Numbered from the stretch's first letter, positions 19,662-28,554 are shown. The stretch is 64,000 nt of DNA from Nitrogeniibacter aestuarii (GCF_017309585.1 NZ_CP071321.1:2418001-2482000), one strand, 5' to 3'. Made by a program: numbers and translations. The notes: a model not told the origin generated them from the letters alone.

Positions 19662-20189
19662 ATGGCAGAGTACAAGATCCTCATTACCGGCACCGTGGGT
19701 GCCGGCAAGACAACCGCAATTTCCGCCGTCGCTGACGGCCCGGTGGTGGATACCGATGTCAGGAATTCGGACCCGAGCGTCAGCAAGGCAACCACGACAG
19801 TGGGGCTGGATTTCGGCGAGATGACGCTCGATAACGGTGATCGGATCCGCCTGTTCGGCACACCGGGTCAGGCTCGATTCGACTTTCTGTGGCGCTCACT
19901 GTCCGAGAACGCGATCGGCATCATCATTCTGAGCGACAACTCCCGGCCCGATCCACTGGCCGATGTCGCCGCCTATCTGGATGCGTTCGCCGACCAACTC
20001 AAGAGCGTGCCGTGCACCATCGGTGTCGGCCGGATGGACACCCATCCCCACCCGTCGCTGGACGACTACGTCGAACTGGCCACCGCGCGTGGCGCCATTC
20101 TGCCCACACTCGACGTCGATGTTCGCAAACGCGACGACGTCGCCCTGCTGATCGATACCTTGCTGGCCCAGGTCAGCACCGAAGCCTGA
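19662..20189 (+). CDS. Small GTPase of the CvnD/MglA type
   Basis: A 175-residue Ras-like GTPase. The P-loop is GTVGAGKT at residues 10-17, the switch I region TTTVGLDFG is at 44-52 and the G3 region LFGTPGQARF at 64-73. TTVxxDFG and FGTPGQ are the hallmarks of the GTPase in Streptomyces conservons. The G3 Asp of ordinary GTPases is absent, as in MglA-like proteins, and the base-specificity motif NKxD is replaced by VGRMD at 122-126. It is packed between an unknown winged-helix-like protein and three roadblock proteins, its probable regulators. The start at 19662 is 2 bases after the previous stop. Confidence 0.88.
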   Translation: MAEYKILITGTVGAGKTTAISAVADGPVVDTDVRNSDPSVSKATTTVGLDFGEMTLDNGDRIRLFGTPGQARFDFLWRSLSENAIGIIILSDNSRPDPLADVAAYLDAFADQLKSVPCTIGVGRMDTHPHPSLDDYVELATARGAILPTLDVDVRKRDDVALLIDTLLAQVSTEA

Positions 20190-20199
20190 GTTCAACTTC

Positions 20200-20589
20200 A
20201 TGAGCCCCTCCCCCATATCCAACGATGTTCGCCAACAGGTCTTGCGCGTCATCGACGAGACCTTTGCGACAACCAAAGGTATTCGCGCCGTCGTGGCCGC
20301 TACCGCCGATGGTTTCGACGTGGCATGCATCGCCCCGGGTGGCGCCAATGCAACCCGGGTTGCAGCCACCGCCAGTTCGATTGCAGCCATCGGCCAGGCG
20401 GTCGGGCGCGAGACCGGGCTCGGCGCAAACCGCTCGGTCACCCTCGACTGTGCCGACGGCTATGTCGTCGTGGCATCGACCCAACATGCCGGATTCGATC
20501 TGGTGATCAGCGTGGTCACCACCCGGGACGCCCTTCTGGGCCAGATCAACTATCTCATCACGCAGATGAGTCAGAAATTGCTGGGCTGA
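20200..20589 (+). CDS. Roadblock/LC7 domain protein (first copy)
   Basis: A 129-residue roadblock/LC7 (MglB/CvnB-like) protein. The pattern is GIRAVVAATADGFDVACI in the first strands, then ATASSIAAIGQAVGRETG in the long helix and YVVVASTQHAGFDLVISV in the last strands. Proteins of this family dimerise and act as GAPs or scaffolds for MglA-like GTPases. It starts 10 bases after the GTPase gene and ends 7 bases before the next roadblock gene. It keeps the canonical family features best of the three copies. Confidence 0.85.
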   Translation: MSPSPISNDVRQQVLRVIDETFATTKGIRAVVAATADGFDVACIAPGGANATRVAATASSIAAIGQAVGRETGLGANRSVTLDCADGYVVVASTQHAGFDLVISVVTTRDALLGQINYLITQMSQKLLG

Positions 20590-20596
20590 TCTTCGC

Positions 20597-20974
20597 ATGG
20601 ACAAGAAACTCAACCGCATTCTCACCGACATCGATGCAATGAACGGCGTCGAAGGCTCGGCGATCGTCGATTTTCGCAGTGGCATGGTGATCTATACCTC
20701 GCCCGGTTTCGACGACGAGGCCACACCCCTGGCCGAAGCCACAAGCGACTACTGGCGCCTTTACGAGCGTCAGTCGGGGGCGTTCAACGCACTCGGCCCT
20801 TTGAAGATCTCGATCATGATCCACGAGAAGAAACGCCTGACCATGCTGCCCTGTGGCGAGGGGCTGATGTGTCTGGTGCAGACAGCCAAGGTCGACGATA
20901 TCGACTGGCTCGAACTGCAACGCAAGGTCCTGTGCTTGCATAACACCTTTCTTAATGGCCCCAGCGGTGGCTGA
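20597..20974 (+). CDS. Roadblock-like protein (second copy, divergent)
   Basis: A 125-residue protein with the roadblock layout: ILTDIDAMNGVEGSAIVDFRSGMVIY, a central helix, then KISIMIHEKKRLTMLPCGEGLMCLV. It is weakly similar to the copies on either side and carries a C-terminal extension (WLELQRKVLCLHNTF). Assignment to the family rests on the opening GVEGSAIVDFRSGMVI and the gene context. It probably forms a heteromer with its neighbours or binds the GTPase. Confidence 0.72.
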   Translation: MDKKLNRILTDIDAMNGVEGSAIVDFRSGMVIYTSPGFDDEATPLAEATSDYWRLYERQSGAFNALGPLKISIMIHEKKRLTMLPCGEGLMCLVQTAKVDDIDWLELQRKVLCLHNTFLNGPSGG

Positions 20975-21018
20975 CCGGCCGATTCTGAATCACTGACTGA
21001 ATATCCAAGGAAACCGAC

Positions 21019-21378
21019 ATGGCAAACATCCAGAATTCCCTTGAAACCATTCTTGCTCTCGACGGCGCCATGTGTGCCGCGCTGGTCGATTCGAACAGCG
21101 GCATGATCCTCGGCGAGGCCGGCTCCGGCATTGATATCGAGGTGGCAGCTGCCGGCAATACCGAAGTGGTGCGTTCCAAGATGAAGACGATGGCGGCCCT
21201 GGGCCTGAACGATCGCATCGAGGACATCCTGATCACCCTGGGCAAGCAATACCACATCATTCGCCCCTGCCAGAACCATGACGGCATCTTCATCTATGTG
21301 GTGCTGGACAAGCAGCGTTCCAACCTCGCCATGGCACGCCGTAAAACCCAGGACGTGGATGGTTCGCTCGAAGTCTGA
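21019..21378 (+). CDS. Roadblock/LC7 domain protein (third copy)
   Basis: A 119-residue roadblock protein: LETILALDGAMCAALVDSNS, GMILGEAG, then the helix around NTEVVRSKMKTMAALG and the strands ILITLGKQYHIIRPCQNHDG. AAGGAAA lies 8-9 bases upstream of the ATG. The 44-base gap before it is larger than elsewhere in the operon, and it is followed by an intrinsic terminator, so it is the last gene of this transcript. Confidence 0.82.
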   Translation: MANIQNSLETILALDGAMCAALVDSNSGMILGEAGSGIDIEVAAAGNTEVVRSKMKTMAALGLNDRIEDILITLGKQYHIIRPCQNHDGIFIYVVLDKQRSNLAMARRKTQDVDGSLEV

Positions 21379-21421
21379 GCCTGACACCACGCTGGTTCGA
21401 TCCGAGTCAAAGCAGTATCTG

Positions 21422-21442
21422 ACGGCCCTGAGGGGCCGTTTT
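21422..21442 (+). terminator. Intrinsic terminator after the roadblock genes
   Basis: ACGGCCC, loop TGAG, GGGCCGT and a short T-tract (TTTTC). It ends the GTPase/roadblock transcript. Confidence 0.75.
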
Positions 21443-21558
21443 CATTACGGGGTTTGTCGCCAAATAAAATAGTTATTGATGTTTTTGACGAATTTCACAG
21501 CAACCAGGGCAGATCCGGGTTAACTTTCAGTCACACCCGGAAGACAGCAGGCCCCCCG

Positions 21559-21867
21559 ATGAGACTCAACAGCAACCTGATCGAAGCCAGTGTGTTCGAC
21601 AAGACCATCGATCACTATCGCCTGACCGCGTGGCCATCCGACGCGTTTCTGATCGGCTCGCCCATTCGCGCGCTGCTCACAGGACTACTTGAACGTGAGC
21701 CACTGACCGTTGGCCGACTGGCCACCCTGAGCGGTGAAACCGTCAACAGCTGCCGCGACTTCCTGCTGGATCTCGAACACGAAGGCGTGGTCGACATCCT
21801 GAGAGAAGAAGCCACGCTCAGTGACTTTCCGCCACTGATCAACCCGGTCAAGCTCAATTCACACTAG
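21559..21867 (+). CDS. Small winged-helix-like protein related to the first operon gene
   Basis: A 102-residue protein of no named family. Residues 34-80 (RALLTGLLEREPLTVGRLAT, SG, then SCRDFLLDLEHEGVVDIL) align with the C-terminal part of the protein at 18916-19659: both have a helix with LL/ML-xR-xP, then a ...AT-x-SG helix and a xDF(L/I)xxL recognition-like helix ending in a short wing. It has its own AT-rich leader (21443-21540) after the terminator. It may be a DNA- or protein-binding adaptor of the same system. Confidence 0.65.
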   Translation: MRLNSNLIEASVFDKTIDHYRLTAWPSDAFLIGSPIRALLTGLLEREPLTVGRLATLSGETVNSCRDFLLDLEHEGVVDILREEATLSDFPPLINPVKLNSH

Positions 21868-21898
21868 AAAAAAGGCGCCGAAGAATCGGCGCCTTTTT
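21868..21898. terminator. Bidirectional intrinsic terminator
   Basis: GGCGCCGA, loop AGAA, TCGGCGCC, flanked by an A-tract on the left and TTTTT on the right. It serves the convergent genes ending at 21867 and 21901. Confidence 0.9.
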
Positions 21899-21900
21899 CA

Positions 21901-22272
21901 TCAATGCTCATCGGGACGTCGCTGACGCCCATCACCCGGCATGTCTTCGACTTCGCCCTCGCGAAGGATCTCGCCTTCGATGACGAGCCCCTCTGCACCA
22001 GGCTCGGCCGAGGCTCCCTGCCCCTGCCGTTGACGCTCCATCTGCTCGCGCATCTGTTTGCGCAAGTCCCGCGTTTTCCACCAGACCCAGCCCCAGACGG
22101 CGAGACCGACGGTTGCTACCACGGCAAACAGCACCACCGAAAACATCAGCGCCAGCACGAAAATCCCCGCGCCGGCCACACCGGCGAGCAATTTCTGCCA
22201 GGTGCTCATGGGCCTCACACGGCGACGGGAAAATTGTTGAAAGTAACGAACCTGCTCGGGGTCTATCGGCAT
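21901..22272 (-). CDS. Hypothetical small membrane protein
   Basis: A 123-residue protein of unknown function. A basic N-terminal stretch (FSRRRVRP) is followed by two close hydrophobic helices at about residues 27-62, then a charged coiled-coil-like segment (RDLRKQMREQMERQRQ) and an acidic tail. The fold resembles small envelope accessory proteins. It is convergent with the winged-helix gene and shares a bidirectional terminator with it. Confidence 0.7.
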   Translation of the reverse strand: MPIDPEQVRYFQQFSRRRVRPMSTWQKLLAGVAGAGIFVLALMFSVVLFAVVATVGLAVWGWVWWKTRDLRKQMREQMERQRQGQGASAEPGAEGLVIEGEILREGEVEDMPGDGRQRRPDEH

Positions 22273-22370
22273 TGCCCTTCCTGAAAGACGAAAACCATGC
22301 GCTTAACGCTATCACCCTTTCAAGATGGGTGCGTTCGGGCCGAATTCAAGACGAAGGCGCATCACCTCGT

Positions 22371-23153
22371 TCAGGGAATGACTCGAAGCTCGACATGGCG
22401 CCCCTCGGCATCACGCCCGCTACCCTGCGTCTGATGCGGCTTGTCGAGCATTACGCGGCTGACGTCTACTCCCTTCGCCACCAGATGGTCACGCACAGAT
22501 TCGGCCCGGGCCCGAGCCAGTTGCTGGTTCGAGTCTGGATCGCCGGTAGCATCGTTAAAACCCGCAACGACCACCGTTGCACCCTCGTCGGTGAACAGCC
22601 GCTCGAGAATCGGTGAGAGCGTACCGCCAACATCGGCAGGCACTTCGGTACGACCCGGCGCAAAATAGACACGAACCGTCGACAGTCCCGGAGCGCTCGC
22701 CACACCTTCCGGCAAACCCTCCGCGTCAACGATCACCAGACGCGTCAGCGTCGAGGTGTTTCCAGCCTGATCCGTCGCGCTGTACGTCAGGGTGTAACGC
22801 CCGGGCGTTGCGCTATCGACCTTGCCGGAACTTCCTACCGGGATCTCTCCGTCCGCGTCATCCACGGCACTCACGCCTGCTTCGTCGTAAGCCTCACCCT
22901 GCTTGAGAAAGACCGGGTTATCGCCATGCAGCGACAAACTCGGCGCCTGCAGATCGTCCGTGGCACCCGGGATCGGCAACGGTGCCAGAGCCGGGCCACA
23001 ATCCGTCAACGGGCAGTTGCGTCCGCCCGGCCCGAAGCCGAGCACGGCCAAAAACACCAGCATCAGGACCAGAACGATGGTGACCACCATCCAGATCCGT
23101 CGGAACCATCCCCAGTTGGGGGCCAGCACCCGATCCTGCTCGACCGTGTTCAT
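22371..23153 (-). CDS. OmpA-family protein with an Ig-like DUF5011 domain
   Basis: A 260-residue inner-membrane-anchored periplasmic protein: a membrane helix at about residues 18-42, an Ig-like DUF5011-type domain (about 70-145, with NPVFLKQGEAYDEAGVSAVDDADG) and a C-terminal OmpA-like domain (VRVYFAPGRTEVP, then NQQLARARAESVRDHLVAKG), which normally binds peptidoglycan. AGGAGG precedes the ATG, and the start overlaps the stop of the upstream HhH gene by 4 bases (ATGA), so the two are translationally coupled. Probable role: an envelope-spanning link to the cell wall. Confidence 0.85.
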   Translation of the reverse strand: MNTVEQDRVLAPNWGWFRRIWMVVTIVLVLMLVFLAVLGFGPGGRNCPLTDCGPALAPLPIPGATDDLQAPSLSLHGDNPVFLKQGEAYDEAGVSAVDDADGEIPVGSSGKVDSATPGRYTLTYSATDQAGNTSTLTRLVIVDAEGLPEGVASAPGLSTVRVYFAPGRTEVPADVGGTLSPILERLFTDEGATVVVAGFNDATGDPDSNQQLARARAESVRDHLVAKGVDVSRVMLDKPHQTQGSGRDAEGRHVELRVIP

Positions 23154-23758
23154 GACTGCTCCTCCTCGCCACCGTCCAGCACGTCTTGCCACGCTTTTAG
23201 GGCCACCCAGTGATTGTGTGCCGCCAGCGCGGCCTGAGCCGGCCAGGTTGACAGTCGCGCATGTGCGACGGGGTCTCCGGCCACCTTGAGCATGTCCAGC
23301 AACTGGGTTGCATCCACCCGCGCCAGATCACTGAAGCGACGCACACCGGCAGCATGAAGCACCTCGCAGATCTTCGCGTCGATGCCTGTGATGACCGTCA
23401 GATCGTCCGCATCGGCATACGTATCGAGCGAAAAGCCCGCCGCGGCGGCCTGTGTCGTGTCAAGCAGCGGCCCTGCGCGCAGCGCCGAGAGTTCAGCCTC
23501 CAGTGCGGCGGCGTAGGCGCGTGATTCACTCAAGGCCGTGGCCACATCGGCATCTGTGCCGGAGACCGCCCCTAACGGAAAGTCGCTCTCCGTCAGGGCC
23601 GAGCTGTCGACCTCGACGATTTTCTCAACCACTTTCTCGACGACCCGCTCTCGCGGCGGCGGCTGGTATTTGAGCTTGTGAGCCATCCGGCCGCAGACCA
23701 GCCACGCCACAAGCCCACCTGCCAGATATGGCCAGAGGGAGCAAAGAAACCAGAACAT
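23150..23758 (-). CDS. Membrane protein with a helix-hairpin-helix-like domain
   Basis: A 202-residue protein. An N-terminal membrane helix (about residues 2-24) precedes a Glu/Val-rich repeat (VVEKVVEKIVEV), a helical segment and a helix-hairpin-helix-like domain with DDLTVITGIDAKICEVLHAA, GVRRFSDLARV. Similar domains in poorly characterised membrane proteins usually sit beside OmpA-like partners, as here. AGGGAGG lies upstream of the ATG at 23758; a TTG directly before it is not needed. Whether the HhH part binds DNA in a membrane protein is doubtful. Confidence 0.78.
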   Translation of the reverse strand: MFWFLCSLWPYLAGGLVAWLVCGRMAHKLKYQPPPRERVVEKVVEKIVEVDSSALTESDFPLGAVSGTDADVATALSESRAYAAALEAELSALRAGPLLDTTQAAAAGFSLDTYADADDLTVITGIDAKICEVLHAAGVRRFSDLARVDATQLLDMLKVAGDPVAHARLSTWPAQAALAAHNHWVALKAWQDVLDGGEEEQS

Positions 23759-24283
23759 CAAGTAGTCCTCCCTGAAGGTAAATTTTCACCTCCGGGCAGG
23801 ACCGAAACCCGATGAGTGATTCTGTTGCGGCAACCAGCATGCGTCCCGGAGCGTGAATCGGCTCGATGATGACACCTCATCAGTGACGCTCTGTCGAGCA
23901 CCCCCTCTCCCGGTTGCCTTCCAGGGCTGGGCGCACACCGCGCACCGGATCGGTTTCCCGCAGCACGTAAGCCCGTTCGCGTGAGCCGACTGACCGAACA
24001 ACGATGAGCCACGTTCGCCACAGCGACAGCGAAAAGGAAGCGACCGGACGCACTCGGCACCCAGACCCGCTCCAACGCGCCTGACGCAAATTCCATCCAT
24101 CTCACCTTCCGGGCGTCGGGCCGTGCACAACGGCGGACACAGGGCGCATTCATGGTCTGACCTGTTTTTGATTTTTTCGTATCGTCGCCACAGCACGGCC
24201 GTACGTCAATGAATTTAATGCGACAAACACTCTCCAGCGTGAAGCATCGAACCACCGGGCAAGCCGAGGGCGCACCGGTCCCT
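23759..24283. other. Intergenic stretch without convincing gene
   Basis: About 525 bases between the HhH/OmpA operon and mfd. Short open frames exist on both strands but lack ribosome binding sites and give Arg/Cys-rich translations typical of shadows. No RNA gene is recognised. Confidence 0.5.
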
Positions 24284-24289
24284 TATAAT
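24284..24289 (+). promoter_or_regulatory. Candidate -10 box of mfd
   Basis: A perfect TATAAT 20 bases before the mfd ATG. No good -35 hexamer is seen 16-18 bases upstream. Confidence 0.4.
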
Positions 24290-24309
24290 CGTCCGCCTTG
24301 AACCGCCAT

Positions 24310-27300
24310 ATGCCGCAAGACATGCCCCGTTCGTTGCTCACCCACCTGCCCGCCACCGACAAGCTCAAGCCGGGCCAGCGCCTGGACTTGCCCAGACTCG
24401 CCGGTTCTTCCGACGCACTGGCGTTGGCAACGCTGGCACATGGCCGGATGCAGGTGATCGTGACCGCCAACCCGATCGATGCGCTCCGTCTGAGCGACGA
24501 GCTGGCGTGGTTCGCGCCGGACGTAAGGGTGTGTGTGCTCCCCGACTGGGAGACGCTGCCCTACGACGCCCTCTCCCCCCACCAGGACCTGGTCTCGGAG
24601 CGCCTTGCCACGCTCTACACGATCAGCCGCGGAGAAGCGGATGTGGTGCTGGTGCCCGCCTCGACCGCACTGTATCGTTTGGCGCCACCGTCCTATCTGG
24701 CCGCGCACACCTTCTTCCTCAAGCGCGGTGAGACGCTCAATGGCGAGGCCTTCCGCGATCAGATGACCACCGCCGGCTACGAGCATGTCACCCAGGTGGT
24801 GCGCCCGGGCGAATACAGTGTGCGCGGGGGCCTCATCGACATGTTCCCGATGGGCTCGCCACTGCCGTATCGGATCGATCTGTTCGATGACGAGGTCGAA
24901 ACCATTCGCACCTTCGATCCGGACACCCAGCGCACGGTTTACCCGGTCGATCAGATCCGCCTCCTGCCGGCGCGCGAGTTCCCCATGGACGACACCGGTC
25001 GCACCGGCTTCCGGAGCCGTTTTCGCGAGCGATTCGAGGGCGACCCCAGTCGCGTGAGCCTGTACAAGGACGTCTCACACGGCGTTGCACCGGCCGGTGT
25101 CGAGTACTTCCTGCCGCTGTTCTTCGATGAAACGGCGACCCTGTTCGACTACCTGCCTGACGATTCTCAGGTCGTGCTGCATGGCGATGTTCCCCATGCC
25201 ATCGACGACTTCTGGCGCGACACGCAGTCACGCTACGACCTGCTCAAGGGCGACCGGTCACGCCCGGTCATGCCGCCGCGGGAGCTGTTCCTGGATCAGG
25301 AGCTGTTCTTCAGTCAGTTGGGCCAGTACCGGCAACTTCGCCTCGGCGCAGACACCGACGCGGTCGCCACCGCTCCGATTCCGCCGATCGCCGTCGAACG
25401 CAAGGCCAACGACCCACTGGCGGCGCTCAAACGCTGGATCGACGACTTCGGCGGCCGCGTGCTGTTGCTGGCCGAGTCCGCCGGACGCCGCGAGACCATG
25501 GCGGAGTACTTTGCCGAATACGGGCTCAAGTACGCCACCTGCGACACATTGACCGACTTCCTGTCCGGGAAGGACCGGGTGTGCCTGTCGGTCGCACCGC
25601 TGGTCACCGGCTTTGCCTTGCCCGAGGCCGGCATCGCACTGGTGACGGAGACCGAGCTTTATGCCCACACGGCGCGCACCAGCCGACGCCGGGACAACCG
25701 GCGCGAAGCGACCATGGAAGGCTGGCTGCGCGATCTGTCGGAACTCAAGGTGGGCGACCCGGTGGTTCACGTCTCGCATGGCGTGGGTAAATACCTGGGT
25801 CTCATTCACATGGATCTGGGCGAAGGCGACACCGAGTTCCTACACCTGGAGTATTCCGGCGGCGACAAACTGTATGTCCCGGTCTCGCAACTGCACGTCA
25901 TTACCCGTTATGCCGGCGCCGACCCCGAGGCCGTCGACCTGCACCGCCTGGGCTCCGGGCAATGGGAAAAGGCCAAGAAGAAGGCCGCCATGCAGGTGCG
26001 GGACACCGCCGCCGAGCTGCTCTCGCTCTACGCCCAGCGGGCGGCCAGACCCGGCCATCGTTTCGACTTCAAGCAGCATGACCTGGAGGCCTTTGCCGAA
26101 GGCTTCGGCTTTGAAGAGACCCCGGACCAGATGGCCGCCATCGAAGCCGTGGTAAGCGACATGAAGTCGGGCCGCCCCATGGATCGACTGGTCTGCGGCG
26201 ACGTAGGCTTCGGCAAGACCGAGGTGGCGCTCCGGGCAACCTTCATTGCCGTGGCCGACGGCAAGCAGGTGGTCGTGCTGGCCCCGACCACCCTGCTGGC
26301 CGAGCAGCACTTTCAGTCCTTCTCCGACCGCTTTGCCGACTGGCCGGTGCGTATCGCCGAGCTGTCGCGCTTTCGCAGTGCCAAGGAACAGGCGCAAGCA
26401 CTCAAGGAACTGGAAGAAGGCAAGCTCGATATCATCATCGGCACCCACCGCCTGTTGCAGAAGGACGTGAACTTCAAGCGGCTCGGGCTGGTGATCATCG
26501 ACGAAGAGCACCGCTTCGGCGTGCGTCAGAAGGAGGCGCTCAAGCAACTGCGTAGCGAGGTGGACATCCTCACCCTGACCGCCACACCGATCCCACGGAC
26601 GCTCGGCCTGGCCATGGAAGGGCTGCGCGAGTTCTCGGTCATTGCCACGGCGCCGCAGAAACGCCTGGCCATCAAGACCTTCGTGCAGCGCCACAGCAAG
26701 GGCATCGTGCGCGAGGCGGTGCTGCGCGAGTTCAAGCGAGGCGGCCAGGTCTACTTCCTGCACAACGAAGTGGACACCATCGAGAACATGCGCGACGCGC
26801 TCACCGAGCTACTGCCCGAGGCGCGCATCGTGGTCGGTCACGGGCAGTTGCCCGAGCGCGAGCTGGAGCGCGTCATGCGCGACTTCACCCAGCAGCGCGC
26901 GAACCTGCTGCTGTGCACGACCATCATCGAAACCGGTATCAACATCCCCACTGCCAACACCATCATCATCAACCGGGCCGATCGTTTCGGTCTGGCCCAG
27001 TTGCACCAGTTGCGTGGCCGGGTCGGGCGCTCGCACCATCAGGCCTACGCCTACCTGCTCACCGACGCGCATGCCAAACCGACGGCCAAAGCCATGAAGC
27101 GGCTCGAGGCCATCAGCATGATGGAAGATCTGGGTTCGGGCTTCTTCCTGGCCATGCACGATCTCGAGATCCGGGGCGCTGGCGAGGTCCTGGGCGAGAG
27201 CCAGTCCGGCGAGATCCAGCAGATCGGCTTCTCGCTCTATACCGAGATGCTCAAGCGGGCCGTGAAGGATCTGCAAGCCGGTCGAGAGCCGGATCTGACA

Positions 27301-27756
27301 CAGCCCCTTGAAGTGGTGTCGGAAATCAACCTGCACAGCCCGGCCCTTCTTCCCAACAACTACTGTGCCGATGTTCAGGAACGCCTGACGCTCTACAAGC
27401 GCCTGGCCAACGCCCGAACCGATGAGGCGCTGAGCAGCCTGCGTGAAGAACTGGTGGATCGCTTCGGCGAGATGCCCGAGCAGACCGTCGCCCTGATTGA
27501 AACCCACCGATTGCGCGTCGCCCTGCAGGAGCTGGACGTGATCAAGCTCGACGCCTCCGAAGCCCAGCTGACCATCCAGTTCGGTCCGCGCACGCCGGTC
27601 GATCCGATCACCGTCATCGAGCTGGTGCAGAAAGAAAAGAGCACACGCATGGCAGGCCCCGACAGGATATCGCGCAAGATCGACGCGCCCGGCGTCAAGC
27701 AACGCACCGCCGCCGTGCGCGCCTTGCTCAAGGATCTGAAGCTCATCAAGGTGTGA
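24310..27756 (+). CDS. mfd: Transcription-repair coupling factor Mfd
   Basis: Mfd removes stalled RNA polymerase at DNA lesions and recruits UvrA. The product from ATG 24310 has 1148 residues, equal to the E. coli protein. Visible are the UvrB-homology N-terminus, the RNA polymerase interaction domain with VGDPVVHVSHGVGKYLGL, Walker A GDVGFGKTEVA near residue 630, the DEEH box (IIDEEHRFGVRQ) near 728, helicase motif VI with QLRGRVGRS, and the C-terminal TRCF domain. TTG 24298 and ATG 24322 are alternative starts. It is convergent with the AraC gene, with no gap. Confidence 0.97.
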   Translation: MPQDMPRSLLTHLPATDKLKPGQRLDLPRLAGSSDALALATLAHGRMQVIVTANPIDALRLSDELAWFAPDVRVCVLPDWETLPYDALSPHQDLVSERLATLYTISRGEADVVLVPASTALYRLAPPSYLAAHTFFLKRGETLNGEAFRDQMTTAGYEHVTQVVRPGEYSVRGGLIDMFPMGSPLPYRIDLFDDEVETIRTFDPDTQRTVYPVDQIRLLPAREFPMDDTGRTGFRSRFRERFEGDPSRVSLYKDVSHGVAPAGVEYFLPLFFDETATLFDYLPDDSQVVLHGDVPHAIDDFWRDTQSRYDLLKGDRSRPVMPPRELFLDQELFFSQLGQYRQLRLGADTDAVATAPIPPIAVERKANDPLAALKRWIDDFGGRVLLLAESAGRRETMAEYFAEYGLKYATCDTLTDFLSGKDRVCLSVAPLVTGFALPEAGIALVTETELYAHTARTSRRRDNRREATMEGWLRDLSELKVGDPVVHVSHGVGKYLGLIHMDLGEGDTEFLHLEYSGGDKLYVPVSQLHVITRYAGADPEAVDLHRLGSGQWEKAKKKAAMQVRDTAAELLSLYAQRAARPGHRFDFKQHDLEAFAEGFGFEETPDQMAAIEAVVSDMKSGRPMDRLVCGDVGFGKTEVALRATFIAVADGKQVVVLAPTTLLAEQHFQSFSDRFADWPVRIAELSRFRSAKEQAQALKELEEGKLDIIIGTHRLLQKDVNFKRLGLVIIDEEHRFGVRQKEALKQLRSEVDILTLTATPIPRTLGLAMEGLREFSVIATAPQKRLAIKTFVQRHSKGIVREAVLREFKRGGQVYFLHNEVDTIENMRDALTELLPEARIVVGHGQLPERELERVMRDFTQQRANLLLCTTIIETGINIPTANTIIINRADRFGLAQLHQLRGRVGRSHHQAYAYLLTDAHAKPTAKAMKRLEAISMMEDLGSGFFLAMHDLEIRGAGEVLGESQSGEIQQIGFSLYTEMLKRAVKDLQAGREPDLTQPLEVVSEINLHSPALLPNNYCADVQERLTLYKRLANARTDEALSSLREELVDRFGEMPEQTVALIETHRLRVALQELDVIKLDASEAQLTIQFGPRTPVDPITVIELVQKEKSTRMAGPDRISRKIDAPGVKQRTAAVRALLKDLKLIKV

Positions 27757-28554
27757 TCACACTCGCGTGCGCGAGAGCGCGCGCGACAAGGCGGCCGGAC
27801 TGGCATACCCCGCCACCCGGGCCGCGTGCTTGAGCCCTTTTTGCTCGTCGATGACCTTGCGCGCCAGCATCAGGCGGAAGTCCGCCAGGTAGCGTTTGGG
27901 CGTCGCCCCCATGACCGTCCTGAAGCGGTTCGCGAACACCGTGCGGGACATGCCGGCGGTTTCAGCCATCAGTTCAAGCGTCCATGCGCGTTCCGGGGCT
28001 TCGTGCAGCGCAATGAGCGTTCGCGCCAGACGCGCATCCCCGAGCCCCGCCAGCACCCCTGAAGGCAAGGCACGCACCGCCACCAGACGACGCAGCACCC
28101 CCACCAGCAAAATCTCGGCCGCGTGATCAAGCACGATGCCCAGGGCACAGCGCCGGGCATCCACCTCCTGCGTGATGAGTTCGACAATGCGATGGAGATC
28201 ATCCTGTTCGGCCAGCACGTCGATGCAATACGGCCGCGCGTTCTCGCCAAAGATCATCGGTGCCGCCGGGCCGCAGAACTCGACGCGCATGCTGAAAACG
28301 ACCGTGGCTGCTGAGTCGGGGTTCAGCGAATGCGCTCCCTGCGTCATCGTGACGAACACCGCTGGCGCGCTCACCGCTTGCTGCCCGTTCGAGCAGTCAA
28401 GTGTCGCCGTGCCATGCAGCACGAGATGCAGATGCATCGCCCCCGAATCCGCCGCATCGCAGATCAAAGGCGTGCTCAGTGGCCCGGCCAGCAACACGGT
28501 CGCTTCAGGGGCGAGCCCTCTGAGCAAAGCGGTCAAGCGGTCGATACTTTCCAT
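27757..28554 (-). CDS. AraC family transcriptional regulator with cupin sensor domain
   Basis: A 265-residue regulator. The N-terminal half (residues 1-150) is a cupin-type domain (HLHLVLHGTATLDCS) of the kind that binds small ligands or senses redox state. The C-terminal half has two helix-turn-helix units (WTLELMAETAGMSRTVFANRF and HAARVAGYASPAALSRAL). It is divergent from a peroxiredoxin-like gene, and a strong inverted repeat lies between them, so that gene is the probable target, with autoregulation likely. Confidence 0.9.
   Translation of the reverse strand: MESIDRLTALLRGLAPEATVLLAGPLSTPLICDAADSGAMHLHLVLHGTATLDCSNGQQAVSAPAVFVTMTQGAHSLNPDSAATVVFSMRVEFCGPAAPMIFGENARPYCIDVLAEQDDLHRIVELITQEVDARRCALGIVLDHAAEILLVGVLRRLVAVRALPSGVLAGLGDARLARTLIALHEAPERAWTLELMAETAGMSRTVFANRFRTVMGATPKRYLADFRLMLARKVIDEQKGLKHAARVAGYASPAALSRALSRTRV

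Noticed and set aside
23759..24283. Possible genes in the stretch before mfd
   Set aside because: Several short frames exist, but none has a ribosome binding site, hydrophobic segment or recognisable motif.
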